From JAHDHW01 sp965277415 (GTDB lineage: Bacteria; Bacteroidota; Bacteroidia; Chitinophagales; Saprospiraceae): a stretch of DNA of 64,000 nucleotides. Under the pieces are notes generated by a model that worked only from the letters and a program-made list of their open reading frames with translations, did not search any database and had not been told where the DNA came from. Every line of letters begins with the position of its first letter. Within the stretch, counting starts at the first letter, position 1. This document shows, one piece after another, positions 8,370 to 17,482 of this stretch. The DNA lies in the NCBI GenBank assembly GCA_965277415.1, contig CBDICS010000103.1, positions 1 to 64,000 of the forward strand, in the 5' to 3' direction. The position numbers were made by a program, and so were the translations under genes.

Positions 8370-10850
8370 ATGACAATACCAATTAATAATCTTAATACTG
8401 CTAGCAAACTGGCTATTGATATTGCACAAAAGTTAGCGAAAGATGCCAATCATCCTACTTTTGGCCCGCCACATCTTTTAATGGCTCTGTTGAATAATCG
8501 AGTAGGGATAACAAGTTTTCTTACCTTGCTTGATAAAGATCTTTCGTATCTCAAAGGATGGGCACAATATCGGATTGATGAATATGAATCTAAGGGCTTG
8601 CCATCAGATACTCCTGATGCGGATGATAAAGTACATCGCGTTTTTGATATCGCTAAAGCGTTTATGCTTATGTTTAATCAAAAAAGAATTGAACCATTGT
8701 CTGTTTTATGTGCCTTGACAAGACCAGAGGTCGGATTTCCAAAAGGGCAGATTGGAAGTCTTAGAATGACGGAAGACGAATTGATCGAAGCGATTTTAAA
8801 TGACAATACTGTTCAAAAAGCAATGGAAAAAGAAGAGCCTGCATCAGGTTCTAACGGTCGCTCCAATGGCCACTCTCCAGCCAATACAAAAGTATTTCTA
8901 CAATATTGTATTGATAAAGTTGCTCTGGCAATACAGGGAAAAATTGATCCAATCTTTGGACGAGATAAAGAGATTGGAAAGATGGAAAACAACCTTAGTC
9001 GTCGAACGAAACCCAATGTTATGATTATTGGAGAGCCAGGTGTAGGCAAGACTGCATTGGTTGATGGCTTTGCTTTGAAAATTGCGGAAGGCGAAGTTTC
9101 TGAATACTTTAAGTCTGCAAAATTATACCAATTGGATATTGGCGCTTTGATTGCTGGAGCCTCTTACAAAGGTGAAGTCGAAGATCGCTTGAAAAAAATA
9201 TTACTGGAAGTCAAACGTCAGGATAATGTCTTATTGTTTATTGATGAAATCCATATGATTATGGATGATAAGTCAGGTGCTGGTGGAGTGGCCAATTTAC
9301 TAAAACCTGAATTGGCAAGGGGTGAAATTAATGTCATTGGTGCTACGACTATCAAGGAATACAAAATGTATATTGAAAAAGATCCGGCATTCAGTCGTCG
9401 TTTTGGAGTGATCATGGTAGAAGAGCCTAATATCCCTAATGCGATCAAAATGATTGACGGATTAAAAGGCTTGTTTGAAGAACATCATAAATTTAAAATG
9501 GATGAGGAAGCCGTTTCCGAAACGGTGAAGCTGGCCAAAAGATATTTTCCACAACGTTTCTTACCTGACTCTGCTATTGACTTGATGGATAGAACTATGG
9601 CATCATATAGGATCCTAGAAGACAATATTAATACTCGCATTGCTAGAGTCAGAGAAGAGATGAAAGTCCTTGATAAAGATACTTTAACAGAAGATTGGAT
9701 ATTGTTTTGGGAAGAGACTGAAAACATTCTTTCACCTCTTGCACTTGAAGAAGTTACATGGGAGCAACCTGATACAGATGCAAATGCAAAGGACTGGTCG
9801 GATAAGATTACTGCTATCCTTGATCAACTCGAAAAACATTCAGAAAAGAAAAAAGAAGACATTAGAAAAAGCGACATTTCTAGTATTGTCGCTATGTCCA
9901 CTGGAATCCCGACAGGTAAAATTGAAGGTGATGAACAACAAAAATTATTGGAACTCGAAAAATACCTCATGGCTAAAGTGATTGGTCAGGATCATGCTGC
10001 ATTGACTATTGCAAAGGCTATCCGTCGAAGTCGTTCTGGTGTCAAAGAAAGCGGGAAACCAATAGGAAGTTTTTTACTTGTTGGGCCTACTGGTACTGGA
10101 AAGACTGAACTGGCAAAAACCATTACAGAAACTTTGTTCAATAGCAAAGAAAACCTCATCCGTTTTGATATGTCTGAGTACATGGAAAAACATACGGTGT
10201 CTCAACTGAAAGGCTCACCGAAAGGTTATGTTGGTTATGGCGAGGGAGGCCTATTGGTAGATTCTATTCGATCAAAACCATATTCCGTTGTTTTGTTTGA
10301 TGAAATCGAAAAAGCACATCCTGATATTTTTCAATTGTTTTTGCCAGTATTGGATGAAGGCTATTTGAAAGATACCCTGGACAAGACTGGAACTTTCGCT
10401 GATGCAGTGATCATTTTTACTTCTAATGCAGAAAGTGAGTGGGTGGTTGATCAGTTTGAAAAAGGAGAAATGCCCGACGAAAAAGAAATTATGAAAAGAA
10501 TGGTTGAATATAAACACTTCAAGCCAGAATTCCTCAATCGAATGGATGCCATAATTCCTTTTGCTCCTTTGTCTAAAAAAGATCTTGTAAAAATACTTGA
10601 TTTACAATTGGAGCGATTATCAAAATTATTGGCGGATAAAAAAATTATTGTTGAATTAACGAGGCCCGCTAAAGAGCATTTGGTAGACTTGGGGTATTCT
10701 CCGGAATTTGGTGCTAGGCCTCTTAAAAGGATCATTGATACTTATTTAGGAGATCGCATTTCAGAGATGATCATTGCTGGAAAAGCTTCGGGTGGAAAAA
10801 GGATTTTAGTGGATTTAGTAAGTGAGGAGCTTTCATTTGCAGTAATGTGA
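8370..10850 (+). CDS. clpV: ClpV/TssH AAA+ ATPase of T6SS
   Basis: An 826-residue double-ring AAA+ ATPase that disassembles contracted sheaths so that the system can be used again. Order of parts: Clp N-domain (residues 1-150, NHPTFGPPHLLMALL), first ATPase with Walker A GEPGVGKTAL near 221 and Walker B LLFIDEIHMI near 288, a short coiled middle region around 420-500, second ATPase with Walker A GPTGTGKTEL near 572 and VVLFDEIEKAHPD near 639, and the D2 small domain ending FGARPLKR. The middle part is shorter than in ClpB, arguing against a disaggregase. It is the last gene of the cluster on this strand and is followed by a strong hairpin. Confidence 0.92.
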   Translation: MTIPINNLNTASKLAIDIAQKLAKDANHPTFGPPHLLMALLNNRVGITSFLTLLDKDLSYLKGWAQYRIDEYESKGLPSDTPDADDKVHRVFDIAKAFMLMFNQKRIEPLSVLCALTRPEVGFPKGQIGSLRMTEDELIEAILNDNTVQKAMEKEEPASGSNGRSNGHSPANTKVFLQYCIDKVALAIQGKIDPIFGRDKEIGKMENNLSRRTKPNVMIIGEPGVGKTALVDGFALKIAEGEVSEYFKSAKLYQLDIGALIAGASYKGEVEDRLKKILLEVKRQDNVLLFIDEIHMIMDDKSGAGGVANLLKPELARGEINVIGATTIKEYKMYIEKDPAFSRRFGVIMVEEPNIPNAIKMIDGLKGLFEEHHKFKMDEEAVSETVKLAKRYFPQRFLPDSAIDLMDRTMASYRILEDNINTRIARVREEMKVLDKDTLTEDWILFWEETENILSPLALEEVTWEQPDTDANAKDWSDKITAILDQLEKHSEKKKEDIRKSDISSIVAMSTGIPTGKIEGDEQQKLLELEKYLMAKVIGQDHAALTIAKAIRRSRSGVKESGKPIGSFLLVGPTGTGKTELAKTITETLFNSKENLIRFDMSEYMEKHTVSQLKGSPKGYVGYGEGGLLVDSIRSKPYSVVLFDEIEKAHPDIFQLFLPVLDEGYLKDTLDKTGTFADAVIIFTSNAESEWVVDQFEKGEMPDEKEIMKRMVEYKHFKPEFLNRMDAIIPFAPLSKKDLVKILDLQLERLSKLLADKKIIVELTRPAKEHLVDLGYSPEFGARPLKRIIDTYLGDRISEMIIAGKASGGKRILVDLVSEELSFAVM

Positions 10851-10869
10851 ACAGTAAGAGGTATATATA

Positions 10870-10918
10870 ATAAGTCATTGGTTACAAGTCAATTTTGACT
10901 GAGTGACCAATGACTTAT
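10870..10918. terminator. Bidirectional hairpin between clpV and sugar porter
   Basis: Perfect 13-bp arms (ATAAGTCATTGGT at 10870-10882 and its complement at 10906-10918) with an inner AGTCA/TGACT stem. It lies between convergent genes, where a shared terminator is expected. There is no long T-tract. Confidence 0.6.
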
Positions 10919-10938
10919 CTATTAATGATTCGCTATCC

Positions 10939-12264
10939 CTAAGTCAATTCCTTTTTCAATTCTTCTAAGGTTTTTCCTTTCGTTTCAGGCATCATGTATT
11001 TTACAAATAATAACTGGAAAATCATCATAAATGAAAAGAATGCAAAAATATACCCCGGTTGACCACCTACCCAATCTATCGCTGGTAAAGTAAGTGAACC
11101 AATAATTGCTGCAAACACCCAATGTGTTCCAGATCCCCAGGCTTGACCATTAGCCCGAACTTCATTAGGAAATATTTCTGAAATAAAAACCCAAATGACA
11201 GCACCTTGTCCAATCGCATGAGAAGCTATAAAAATCAATAAAAAGGAAATTAGTACGACTTGGCTGCCACCATAAAGATATGCCCAGGCGACTACCCCTA
11301 AGCTAATAATATAACCAATCGATCCAATATACATTAAAGTCTTTCTTCCAATACGATCTATCAGATACATGCCGACCAAAGTAAAGAGAAGATTAACGAC
11401 ACCAATACTGGCAGAATTTAATAAAGCATCTTTTTCTCCGATTCCTGCTGCTTCTAAGAGGCGAGGTGCATAATATAAAACAAAGTTGATTCCCGAAAGC
11501 TGATTAAAGAATGCCAAAAGGAATGCTAAAGTTAGAGGCTTTTTATATTTACCCGAAAATATATTAGAACTAACTTTTGTATCATTAGTTGCCTTTATTG
11601 CTTGAAGGGCACTTTCTACTTTTTCCTTTGGATAAACTATAGACAATACCTTTCTTGCTCCTGCTTCATCCTTCTTTTTTGTAATCAACCATCGCGGGCT
11701 ATTAGGGACACCAACTACTAAAATGACATAAATTAATGCAGGTAATGCTTCAATCCCAAGCATCCATCTCCATGCTTCCACCTCTACTATTGTTCCTATA
11801 AAGTAGTTAGAGAAAAAGGCTATTAAAATTCCAAAGACGATATTAAACTGATATAAAGCGACTAAACGACCTCTTTCTTTTGGGCCAGCAATTTCTGAAA
11901 TATATGCGGGTGCAGCGACAGAGGAAGCTCCAACTCCAATTCCGCCTATAAATCTAAAAAATGAAAAAGAATACGGATCCCAAGCGAGACCTGAACCAAT
12001 GGCGGATGCTAAAAATAAAATTCCAATCCAAAAAAGTGTTTTCTTCCTACCCCATAAGTCACAAGGTATTCCCCCCGCTAAAGCTCCTAGCACAGTTCCC
12101 CATAATGCCATTGACATGATAAAAGTGCTATGAAAAAAAGAACTGGTTTTCCAGAGTTCTTGGATTGGTTGATCTGCTCCGGAAATCACAATTGTATCAA
12201 ATCCAAATAAAAAACCTGCTACAGCAACAGTAACAGACCAATAGAAGAGTTTACGTTGGTTCAT
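10939..12264 (-). CDS. Sugar porter, MFS family (XylE/GLUT-like)
   Basis: A 441-residue major facilitator of the sugar porter family, which moves hexose or pentose through the inner membrane with protons. It shows twelve hydrophobic segments, the first at about residues 8-25. Signatures are the FGFDTIVISGA start of helix 1, WGRKKTL after helix 2, the PAYISEIAGPKERGRLV block near residue 125, DRIGRKTLMYIG in the second half and the C-terminal PETKGKTLEEL. Length fits the family. It is divergent from the PSD1 operon, with palindromic element A between them, so any shared role in sugar use is only inferred. Sugar specificity cannot be read. Confidence 0.9.
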   Translation of the reverse strand: MNQRKLFYWSVTVAVAGFLFGFDTIVISGADQPIQELWKTSSFFHSTFIMSMALWGTVLGALAGGIPCDLWGRKKTLFWIGILFLASAIGSGLAWDPYSFSFFRFIGGIGVGASSVAAPAYISEIAGPKERGRLVALYQFNIVFGILIAFFSNYFIGTIVEVEAWRWMLGIEALPALIYVILVVGVPNSPRWLITKKKDEAGARKVLSIVYPKEKVESALQAIKATNDTKVSSNIFSGKYKKPLTLAFLLAFFNQLSGINFVLYYAPRLLEAAGIGEKDALLNSASIGVVNLLFTLVGMYLIDRIGRKTLMYIGSIGYIISLGVVAWAYLYGGSQVVLISFLLIFIASHAIGQGAVIWVFISEIFPNEVRANGQAWGSGTHWVFAAIIGSLTLPAIDWVGGQPGYIFAFFSFMMIFQLLFVKYMMPETKGKTLEELKKELT

Positions 12265-12465
12265 TTTCGACTTGTTTAGTTTTTGAAAGTATAAAAAATA
12301 TGGTGCATTATTTCAAATATCAGCAAAATTTCATAATTTAATTGTTGAGGACACCCATCTTTCAAGGATAGATCTTTAATAAGTGTCCAGTTTAGATGAT
12401 CTTGGCTTGTGTTAGATGAATGAAAAAACTGGGAATAGAAGTTCTATAGCCATTTTTTTGATTAA

Positions 12466-12627
12466 GAAGTTGTTTAAGAATGTGTTCTGAATTTTTTGTA
12501 AGTGCTTGATTTCTAAGACGAAGCTGATTTTAGTTTTCGTAGCCTTAGCTACGGGAATTAAAATAGCTGAAGTATTTAGAAATCAATGACTTGCAAATAA
12601 AACATCAATTCATTTTTAAACAACTTC
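12466..12627 (+). repeat. Palindromic element copy A (162 bp)
   Basis: Terminal arms GAAGTTGTTTAAGAATG and its complement with one mismatch. Second stem TGTAAGTGCTTGATTTCTAA against TTTAGAAATCAATGACTTGC. Unpaired GACGA at 12517-12521 faces GAAGTA at 12569-12574. Third stem AGCTGATTTTA/TTAAAATAGCT; apex GTAGC-CTTA-GCTAC. It fills much of the 433-bp gap between the divergent porter and PSD1 genes; the rest of the gap shows nothing clear. Confidence 0.9.
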
Positions 12628-12697
12628 TAAATATAGCATGAGAACGCAAGTATAAGTCGAACACTTATTAGAGGTCTATCCCTTAATTTATAGAAAT

Positions 12698-15600
12698 GTG
12701 AAAGTGCTAAAATATATAATATCACTATTCCCTATTGCATTAATTCTATTTGGCTGTGCCAATGAATTCCCAGATGAAGTGGAAGCGGAATATGCAGCTC
12801 TTCCTGAATTGATAGACTTTAATCTTCACATCCGACCAATTCTTGCCGATCGATGCTATTCTTGTCATGGACCGGATAAAAATACACGTAAAGCAGCATT
12901 AGAATTACACCATGAAGTTGGCGCTTTTGCTACTCTGGAAAGTGGAAAGGGACATGCTTTTGTTGCGGGAAACCTCAGCAAAAGCAATGCCCTTCAAAGA
13001 ATGCTTAGTGATAATCCAGAAGAAATCATGCCTCCACCAGAAAGTAATTTGACACTTTCTTCAAAAGAAATTGCCACTATTGCTAAATGGATTGATCAAG
13101 GTGCTGAATGGAAAGACCATTGGGCTTTTATTCCTCCTATAGATCAAAAGATTGATCCCATTGAGGCAGATTGGAAGATCGTTAATCCTATTGATTATTT
13201 CGTTTATAAAAAATTGATTAGTGAAAATTTATTGCCAGAGCCAGAAGCGGATAAAGAACGCTTACTACGTCGTGTGACAAGAGATCTTACTGGATTGCCG
13301 CCCTCAATTGAGGAAATAGACAATTTTTTGGCAGATCAATCTCCGGATGCTTATGAAAAAGTAGTGGATCGCTTGCTTCAAACAGAAGCTTATGGAGAAC
13401 GGATGGCAATGGAATGGATGGATGTTGCCCGATATGCGGATTCACATGGGATGCATGCTGATGGTTGGCGAATGATGTGGCCTTGGAGAGATTGGGTGAT
13501 TGATGCTTTTAATAAGAATTTGCCTTATGATCAATTTGCTACTTGGCAATTGGCAGGGGACCTCTTACCTAATGCTAGCAAAGAACAAATCTTGGCTACC
13601 GCATTTCATAGAAATCATGCTATGACTGCTGAAGGTGGGGCTATTGATGAAGAATTTAGATTGGAGTATGTTTTTGATCGAACCAATACTACTTCTACGG
13701 CTTTTATGGGTTTGACTATGGAATGTGCTCGTTGTCACGACCACAAATTTGATCCCATTTCTCAAGAGGAGTATTTTCAAATGACTGCTTTTTTTAATAA
13801 TGTAAAGGAATTGGGTATGACGGGTGATGATGGTAATTATGGCCCGATGTTATTGCTCACTGATGAAGAGACAGATCAAAAACTTGCTAAAATTCAAAAA
13901 AAGATTGAAGCAAAAGAACAAGCACTGATAGCCACTAAAGCAGAAGTGACCGCAACAGCTAATTTTATCAATAATTTGAATATCAGTACACCAATTGCCT
14001 CTTTCCCTATTAATTCTTTTGAAAAAGGAAAGACTAAAGAAATTTTAGGTTGGGAAATTGAAGGCGCTTTTGTCGACCAATCTAAATTAGGATTTATTAC
14101 GAAGAGCCTCGAACTTATAGATGGACGAGATGGGAAAGTATTACATTTTGATGAAGAGTTTGATCAGTTTTATATTAAAGATGTCGGACTTTTTGAAATG
14201 ACAGAGCCTTATTCAACGACGCTCTGGATTAATACGTCAAAAAAAGATTCTTCCAAAACGCAAGTTTTTATGGGGACAGCTGGCAATAAAAATAGCTTTT
14301 GGCGGGGCTGGGACTTTTACTTAGATGGCCAAAATAAATTGAACGTTCGGCTGATTCATTCATTGCCCCATAATTATATTCATGTAACTGCTGAACAGAC
14401 AGAAATCCCCCTTGATACTTGGACCCACGTTGCTTTTACGTATGATGGAAGTGGTAAAGCAGAAGGACTACAAATCTACATTAATGGTCAAAAAGAAGAT
14501 CTAATTATTCCTTATAATAAATTGTATAAAAATATTCATACGGTTAGGGATGGAAACCATGCTAAATATAATCGGCCAATAACAATTGGAAGAAGTGGTA
14601 GATCATTTACAGGAGAAAACGGAATCTTTGAGGGGAAAATAGATGAGGTACATATATTTAAAGAAGAACTCTCTCCTTTCGAAATTACACAGATTGCTAA
14701 AGTACCTGCAACTGAAGACCTCGAAAAAAATCACCTACTTAGACAATCTCCCCAATACAAACAAATTTTAGCAGCGCTCAAAGAGCTTCGTACTCAGAAA
14801 CTAACTATTATTGATTCGATTCCTGAGATCATGGTCATGGAAGAGACGCCAATGCCACGCCCCACATTTGTGCTTAACCGAGGACAATATGATGCACCAG
14901 CCTATGAGGTAAAAGCATCGACGCCACAAAAGGTTTTATCCTTTCCAGATCATTTACCTAAAAATCGCTTGGGGCTTGCGAAATGGCTTTTTAGTGAAGA
15001 ACATCCACTTACTTCGAGGGTTACCGTTAATAGATATTGGCAATTATTTTTTGGAAATGGTTTAGTGAAAACACCCCAGGATTTTGGGAGCCAAGGTACT
15101 TTACCTATTCATCCTGAAATGCTCGATTGGCTAGCCTTAGATTTTCAAACCTCAGGTTGGGACTTAAAAGCTTTGTGCAAAAAGATAGTCCTGTCTTCTA
15201 CTTATCGGCAATCTTCAAAAACCAGCAAAGAAAAAATTGAAAAAGATCCTCAGAATGACTTTTTAGCACGAGGGCCTAATTATCGGATTTCGGCGGAAAT
15301 GATTAGAGATAATGCTTTGGCAAGTTCTGGGCTATTAGTCAAAACTATTGGAGGCGAAAGCGTAAAACCATATCAGCCAGATGGCCTCTGGTATGAACTT
15401 GGTAATTTTTCATTCAAATTGCTACATTATAAAGCGGATGAAGGAGATAAACTTTACAGAAGGAGTATGTATACTTTTATTCGAAGGACATCTCCGCCAC
15501 CTAGTATGGCAACCTTTGATGCACCCAATCGAGATGTTTGTACGGTGAAACGAGAAATTACTAATACCCCACTACAAGCCTTAGTTTTATTGAATGATCC

Positions 15601-15913
15601 TCAATTTGTGGAAGCAGCAAAGGCTATGGCAGAACGTATGCTAAAAGAAGGCGGAGAACATTTAGAGCAACAAATAGTCTATGGTTTTCGATTGGCAACA
15701 AGTAGAAAACCTAGTAATACGGAAATCCAGATTTTAAAAGGTTTATTTGAAAAAGAAAAAGAACGTTTTGAAGCAGAAAGTGAAGCTGTTGATGAACTCC
15801 TCAATGTTGGAGCATATAAGATAGACGCTATTTTAGATCCAGTTACTATTGCTGCTTTAACTTCTGTAGCCAGTACACTTTTGAATCATGATGATGCCTA
15901 TATGAAAAGGTAG
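12698..15913 (+). CDS. PSD1/DUF1549-DUF1553 lipoprotein with cytochrome and LamG domains
   Basis: A 1071-residue exported protein of the Planctomycete-type cytochrome/PSD1 group. GTG start (the ATG two bases upstream stops at once), then a lipoprotein signal ending LILFGC. Domains in order: haem-binding CYSCHG near residue 53, DUF1549 from about 162 (NPIDYFVYKKL, TRDLTGLPPSIEEI, MEWMDVARYADSHG), a LamG/concanavalin-like insert at about 470-665 (INTSKKDS, LDTWTHVAFTYDGSG, GKIDEVHIF), and DUF1553 from about 755 (NRLGLAKWLFSEEHPLTSR, NRYWQLFFGNGLV). Function of the family is not established; it always pairs with DUF1501 as here (17-bp gap). A role in extracellular polysaccharide or sugar oxidation is suspected. 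The LamG insert may bind glycans. Confidence 0.9.
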   Translation: MKVLKYIISLFPIALILFGCANEFPDEVEAEYAALPELIDFNLHIRPILADRCYSCHGPDKNTRKAALELHHEVGAFATLESGKGHAFVAGNLSKSNALQRMLSDNPEEIMPPPESNLTLSSKEIATIAKWIDQGAEWKDHWAFIPPIDQKIDPIEADWKIVNPIDYFVYKKLISENLLPEPEADKERLLRRVTRDLTGLPPSIEEIDNFLADQSPDAYEKVVDRLLQTEAYGERMAMEWMDVARYADSHGMHADGWRMMWPWRDWVIDAFNKNLPYDQFATWQLAGDLLPNASKEQILATAFHRNHAMTAEGGAIDEEFRLEYVFDRTNTTSTAFMGLTMECARCHDHKFDPISQEEYFQMTAFFNNVKELGMTGDDGNYGPMLLLTDEETDQKLAKIQKKIEAKEQALIATKAEVTATANFINNLNISTPIASFPINSFEKGKTKEILGWEIEGAFVDQSKLGFITKSLELIDGRDGKVLHFDEEFDQFYIKDVGLFEMTEPYSTTLWINTSKKDSSKTQVFMGTAGNKNSFWRGWDFYLDGQNKLNVRLIHSLPHNYIHVTAEQTEIPLDTWTHVAFTYDGSGKAEGLQIYINGQKEDLIIPYNKLYKNIHTVRDGNHAKYNRPITIGRSGRSFTGENGIFEGKIDEVHIFKEELSPFEITQIAKVPATEDLEKNHLLRQSPQYKQILAALKELRTQKLTIIDSIPEIMVMEETPMPRPTFVLNRGQYDAPAYEVKASTPQKVLSFPDHLPKNRLGLAKWLFSEEHPLTSRVTVNRYWQLFFGNGLVKTPQDFGSQGTLPIHPEMLDWLALDFQTSGWDLKALCKKIVLSSTYRQSSKTSKEKIEKDPQNDFLARGPNYRISAEMIRDNALASSGLLVKTIGGESVKPYQPDGLWYELGNFSFKLLHYKADEGDKLYRRSMYTFIRRTSPPPSMATFDAPNRDVCTVKREITNTPLQALVLLNDPQFVEAAKAMAERMLKEGGEHLEQQIVYGFRLATSRKPSNTEIQILKGLFEKEKERFEAESEAVDELLNVGAYKIDAILDPVTIAALTSVASTLLNHDDAYMKR

Positions 15914-15930
15914 AATTTTTTAATTTAATT

Positions 15931-17388
15931 ATGCTCATGCATTGTAATAATCAACATAAAAATTTTACTCGTCGAGATTTTCTGACAAAAACAAGTTTGG
16001 GCTTAGGTGCTATTTCTCTTGCAAATCTTATTAACCCTGTAAGTGCAGCAGCCAATCCCTTTATGAATCAACCTTATGGAGGGATACTTGGTAAACCACA
16101 TTTTACACCTAAAGCTAAACGGGTCATCTATATTCACCTCAGTGGAGCGCCATCCCAATTAGACCTTTTTGATTATAAACCTCTTCTAAATAAAATGAAT
16201 GGTAAGGAATTACCAGAGAGTATTCGTAAAGGACAAAGATTAACAGGGATGACTGCAGGCCAAGCATCTTTTCCTCTAGCAGGCAGTGTGTTTGATTTTA
16301 AACAAAGAGGACAAAGCGGTGCATGGCTTAGTGAATTACTTCCATATACATCACAGATCGCAGATGAACTCTGTTTTATAAAATCTATGTATACAGAAGC
16401 CATTAATCATGACCCTGCTATTACCTTTATGCAGACTGGATCGCAACTTCCAGGAAGGCCATCAATTGGCTCTTGGTTAAGCTACGGCTTAGGGAGTGAT
16501 AATGAAAACTTACCTTCTTTTGTAGTACTCGTCACTAAAGGAAAGCAAGGTCAACCACTATACTCAAGACTTTGGGGCAATGGCTTCCTACCTTCAGAAC
16601 ATCAGGGTGTTCAATTTAGATCAGGTAAAAACCCAGTACTATTCTTATCTAACCCACCAGGCGTTAGTGCCGAAGCTAGACGAAATCAATTAGATCACCT
16701 CAACCAACTTCAAGATATCCAATATCAAAATACTGAAGATCCTGAAATCAAAGCTAGAATCGCGCAATACGAGATGGCTTATAGGATGCAGACTTCTGTT
16801 CCAGAGGTGATGGATACCTCAGGAGAACCTGAACATATTTACGATATGTATGGTAAGTATAGTCGAAAGCCTGGCACTTTTGCTGCTAACTGTTTACTTG
16901 CAAGGCGACTGGTGGAAAGAGGTGTGAAATTCGTTCAACTTTATGATCAGGGCTGGGATTTTCATGGGAATCTTCCTAAAAATATTCGAATTAAATGTAG
17001 AGAGACAGATCAAGCTTCTGCTGCTTTAATCATGGATCTCAAACAAAGAGGTTTACTTGAAGATACACTTGTCATATGGGGTGGAGAGTTTGGTAGAACA
17101 AATTATTCTCAAGGTAAATTAGAGATAGATAATTATGGTCGAGATCATCATCCCTCTTGTTTCTCTATCTATATGGCAGGTGCTGGTGTGAAAAAAGGAT
17201 TTACCTATGGAGAGACGGATGAGTTTGGATATAATATTATTCAGAATCCAGTTCATGTTCATGATTTCCAAGCGACCTTGATGCATTTACTTGGTATTGA
17301 TCATGAACGATTAAACTACAAATTTCAAGGACGACGATTTCGACTGACGGATGTTCATGGGAAAGTTGTTAGTGATATATTGGCATAA
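15931..17388 (+). CDS. DUF1501 Tat-exported sulfatase-like protein
   Basis: A 485-residue DUF1501 protein, a member of the alkaline phosphatase/sulfatase fold group. A twin-arginine signal is visible at residues 12-40 (FTRRDFLTKTSLGLGAISL), so it is folded in the cytoplasm and exported by Tat. Family blocks are VIYIHLSGAPSQLDLFDYKP, NHDPAITFMQTGS, LPSFVVL, LVERGVKFVQLYDQGWD, VIWGGEFGRT and GRDHHPSCFSIYMAG. It directly follows its usual PSD1 partner. Enzymatic activity has not been shown for the family, so I give none. Element B lies just behind it. Confidence 0.92.
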   Translation: MLMHCNNQHKNFTRRDFLTKTSLGLGAISLANLINPVSAAANPFMNQPYGGILGKPHFTPKAKRVIYIHLSGAPSQLDLFDYKPLLNKMNGKELPESIRKGQRLTGMTAGQASFPLAGSVFDFKQRGQSGAWLSELLPYTSQIADELCFIKSMYTEAINHDPAITFMQTGSQLPGRPSIGSWLSYGLGSDNENLPSFVVLVTKGKQGQPLYSRLWGNGFLPSEHQGVQFRSGKNPVLFLSNPPGVSAEARRNQLDHLNQLQDIQYQNTEDPEIKARIAQYEMAYRMQTSVPEVMDTSGEPEHIYDMYGKYSRKPGTFAANCLLARRLVERGVKFVQLYDQGWDFHGNLPKNIRIKCRETDQASAALIMDLKQRGLLEDTLVIWGGEFGRTNYSQGKLEIDNYGRDHHPSCFSIYMAGAGVKKGFTYGETDEFGYNIIQNPVHVHDFQATLMHLLGIDHERLNYKFQGRRFRLTDVHGKVVSDILA

Positions 17389-17401
17389 AAGAGTATACCC
17401 T

Positions 17402-17460
17402 GAAGTTGTTCAAAAATGGCTGCTATTTCGTAGTTTAGTGAGCTATTTTTGAACAACTTC
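17402..17460 (+). repeat. Palindromic element copy B, core deleted (59 bp)
   Basis: Consists of the left 26 and right 33 bases of copy E joined without the core: GAAGTTGTTCAAAAATGG at the left and ATTTTTGAACAACTTC at the right. It lies between two co-directional operon genes, so it would form a simple hairpin in the shared transcript. Confidence 0.85.
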
Positions 17461-17482
17461 CCTAAGAAAAAAACATTGCACT

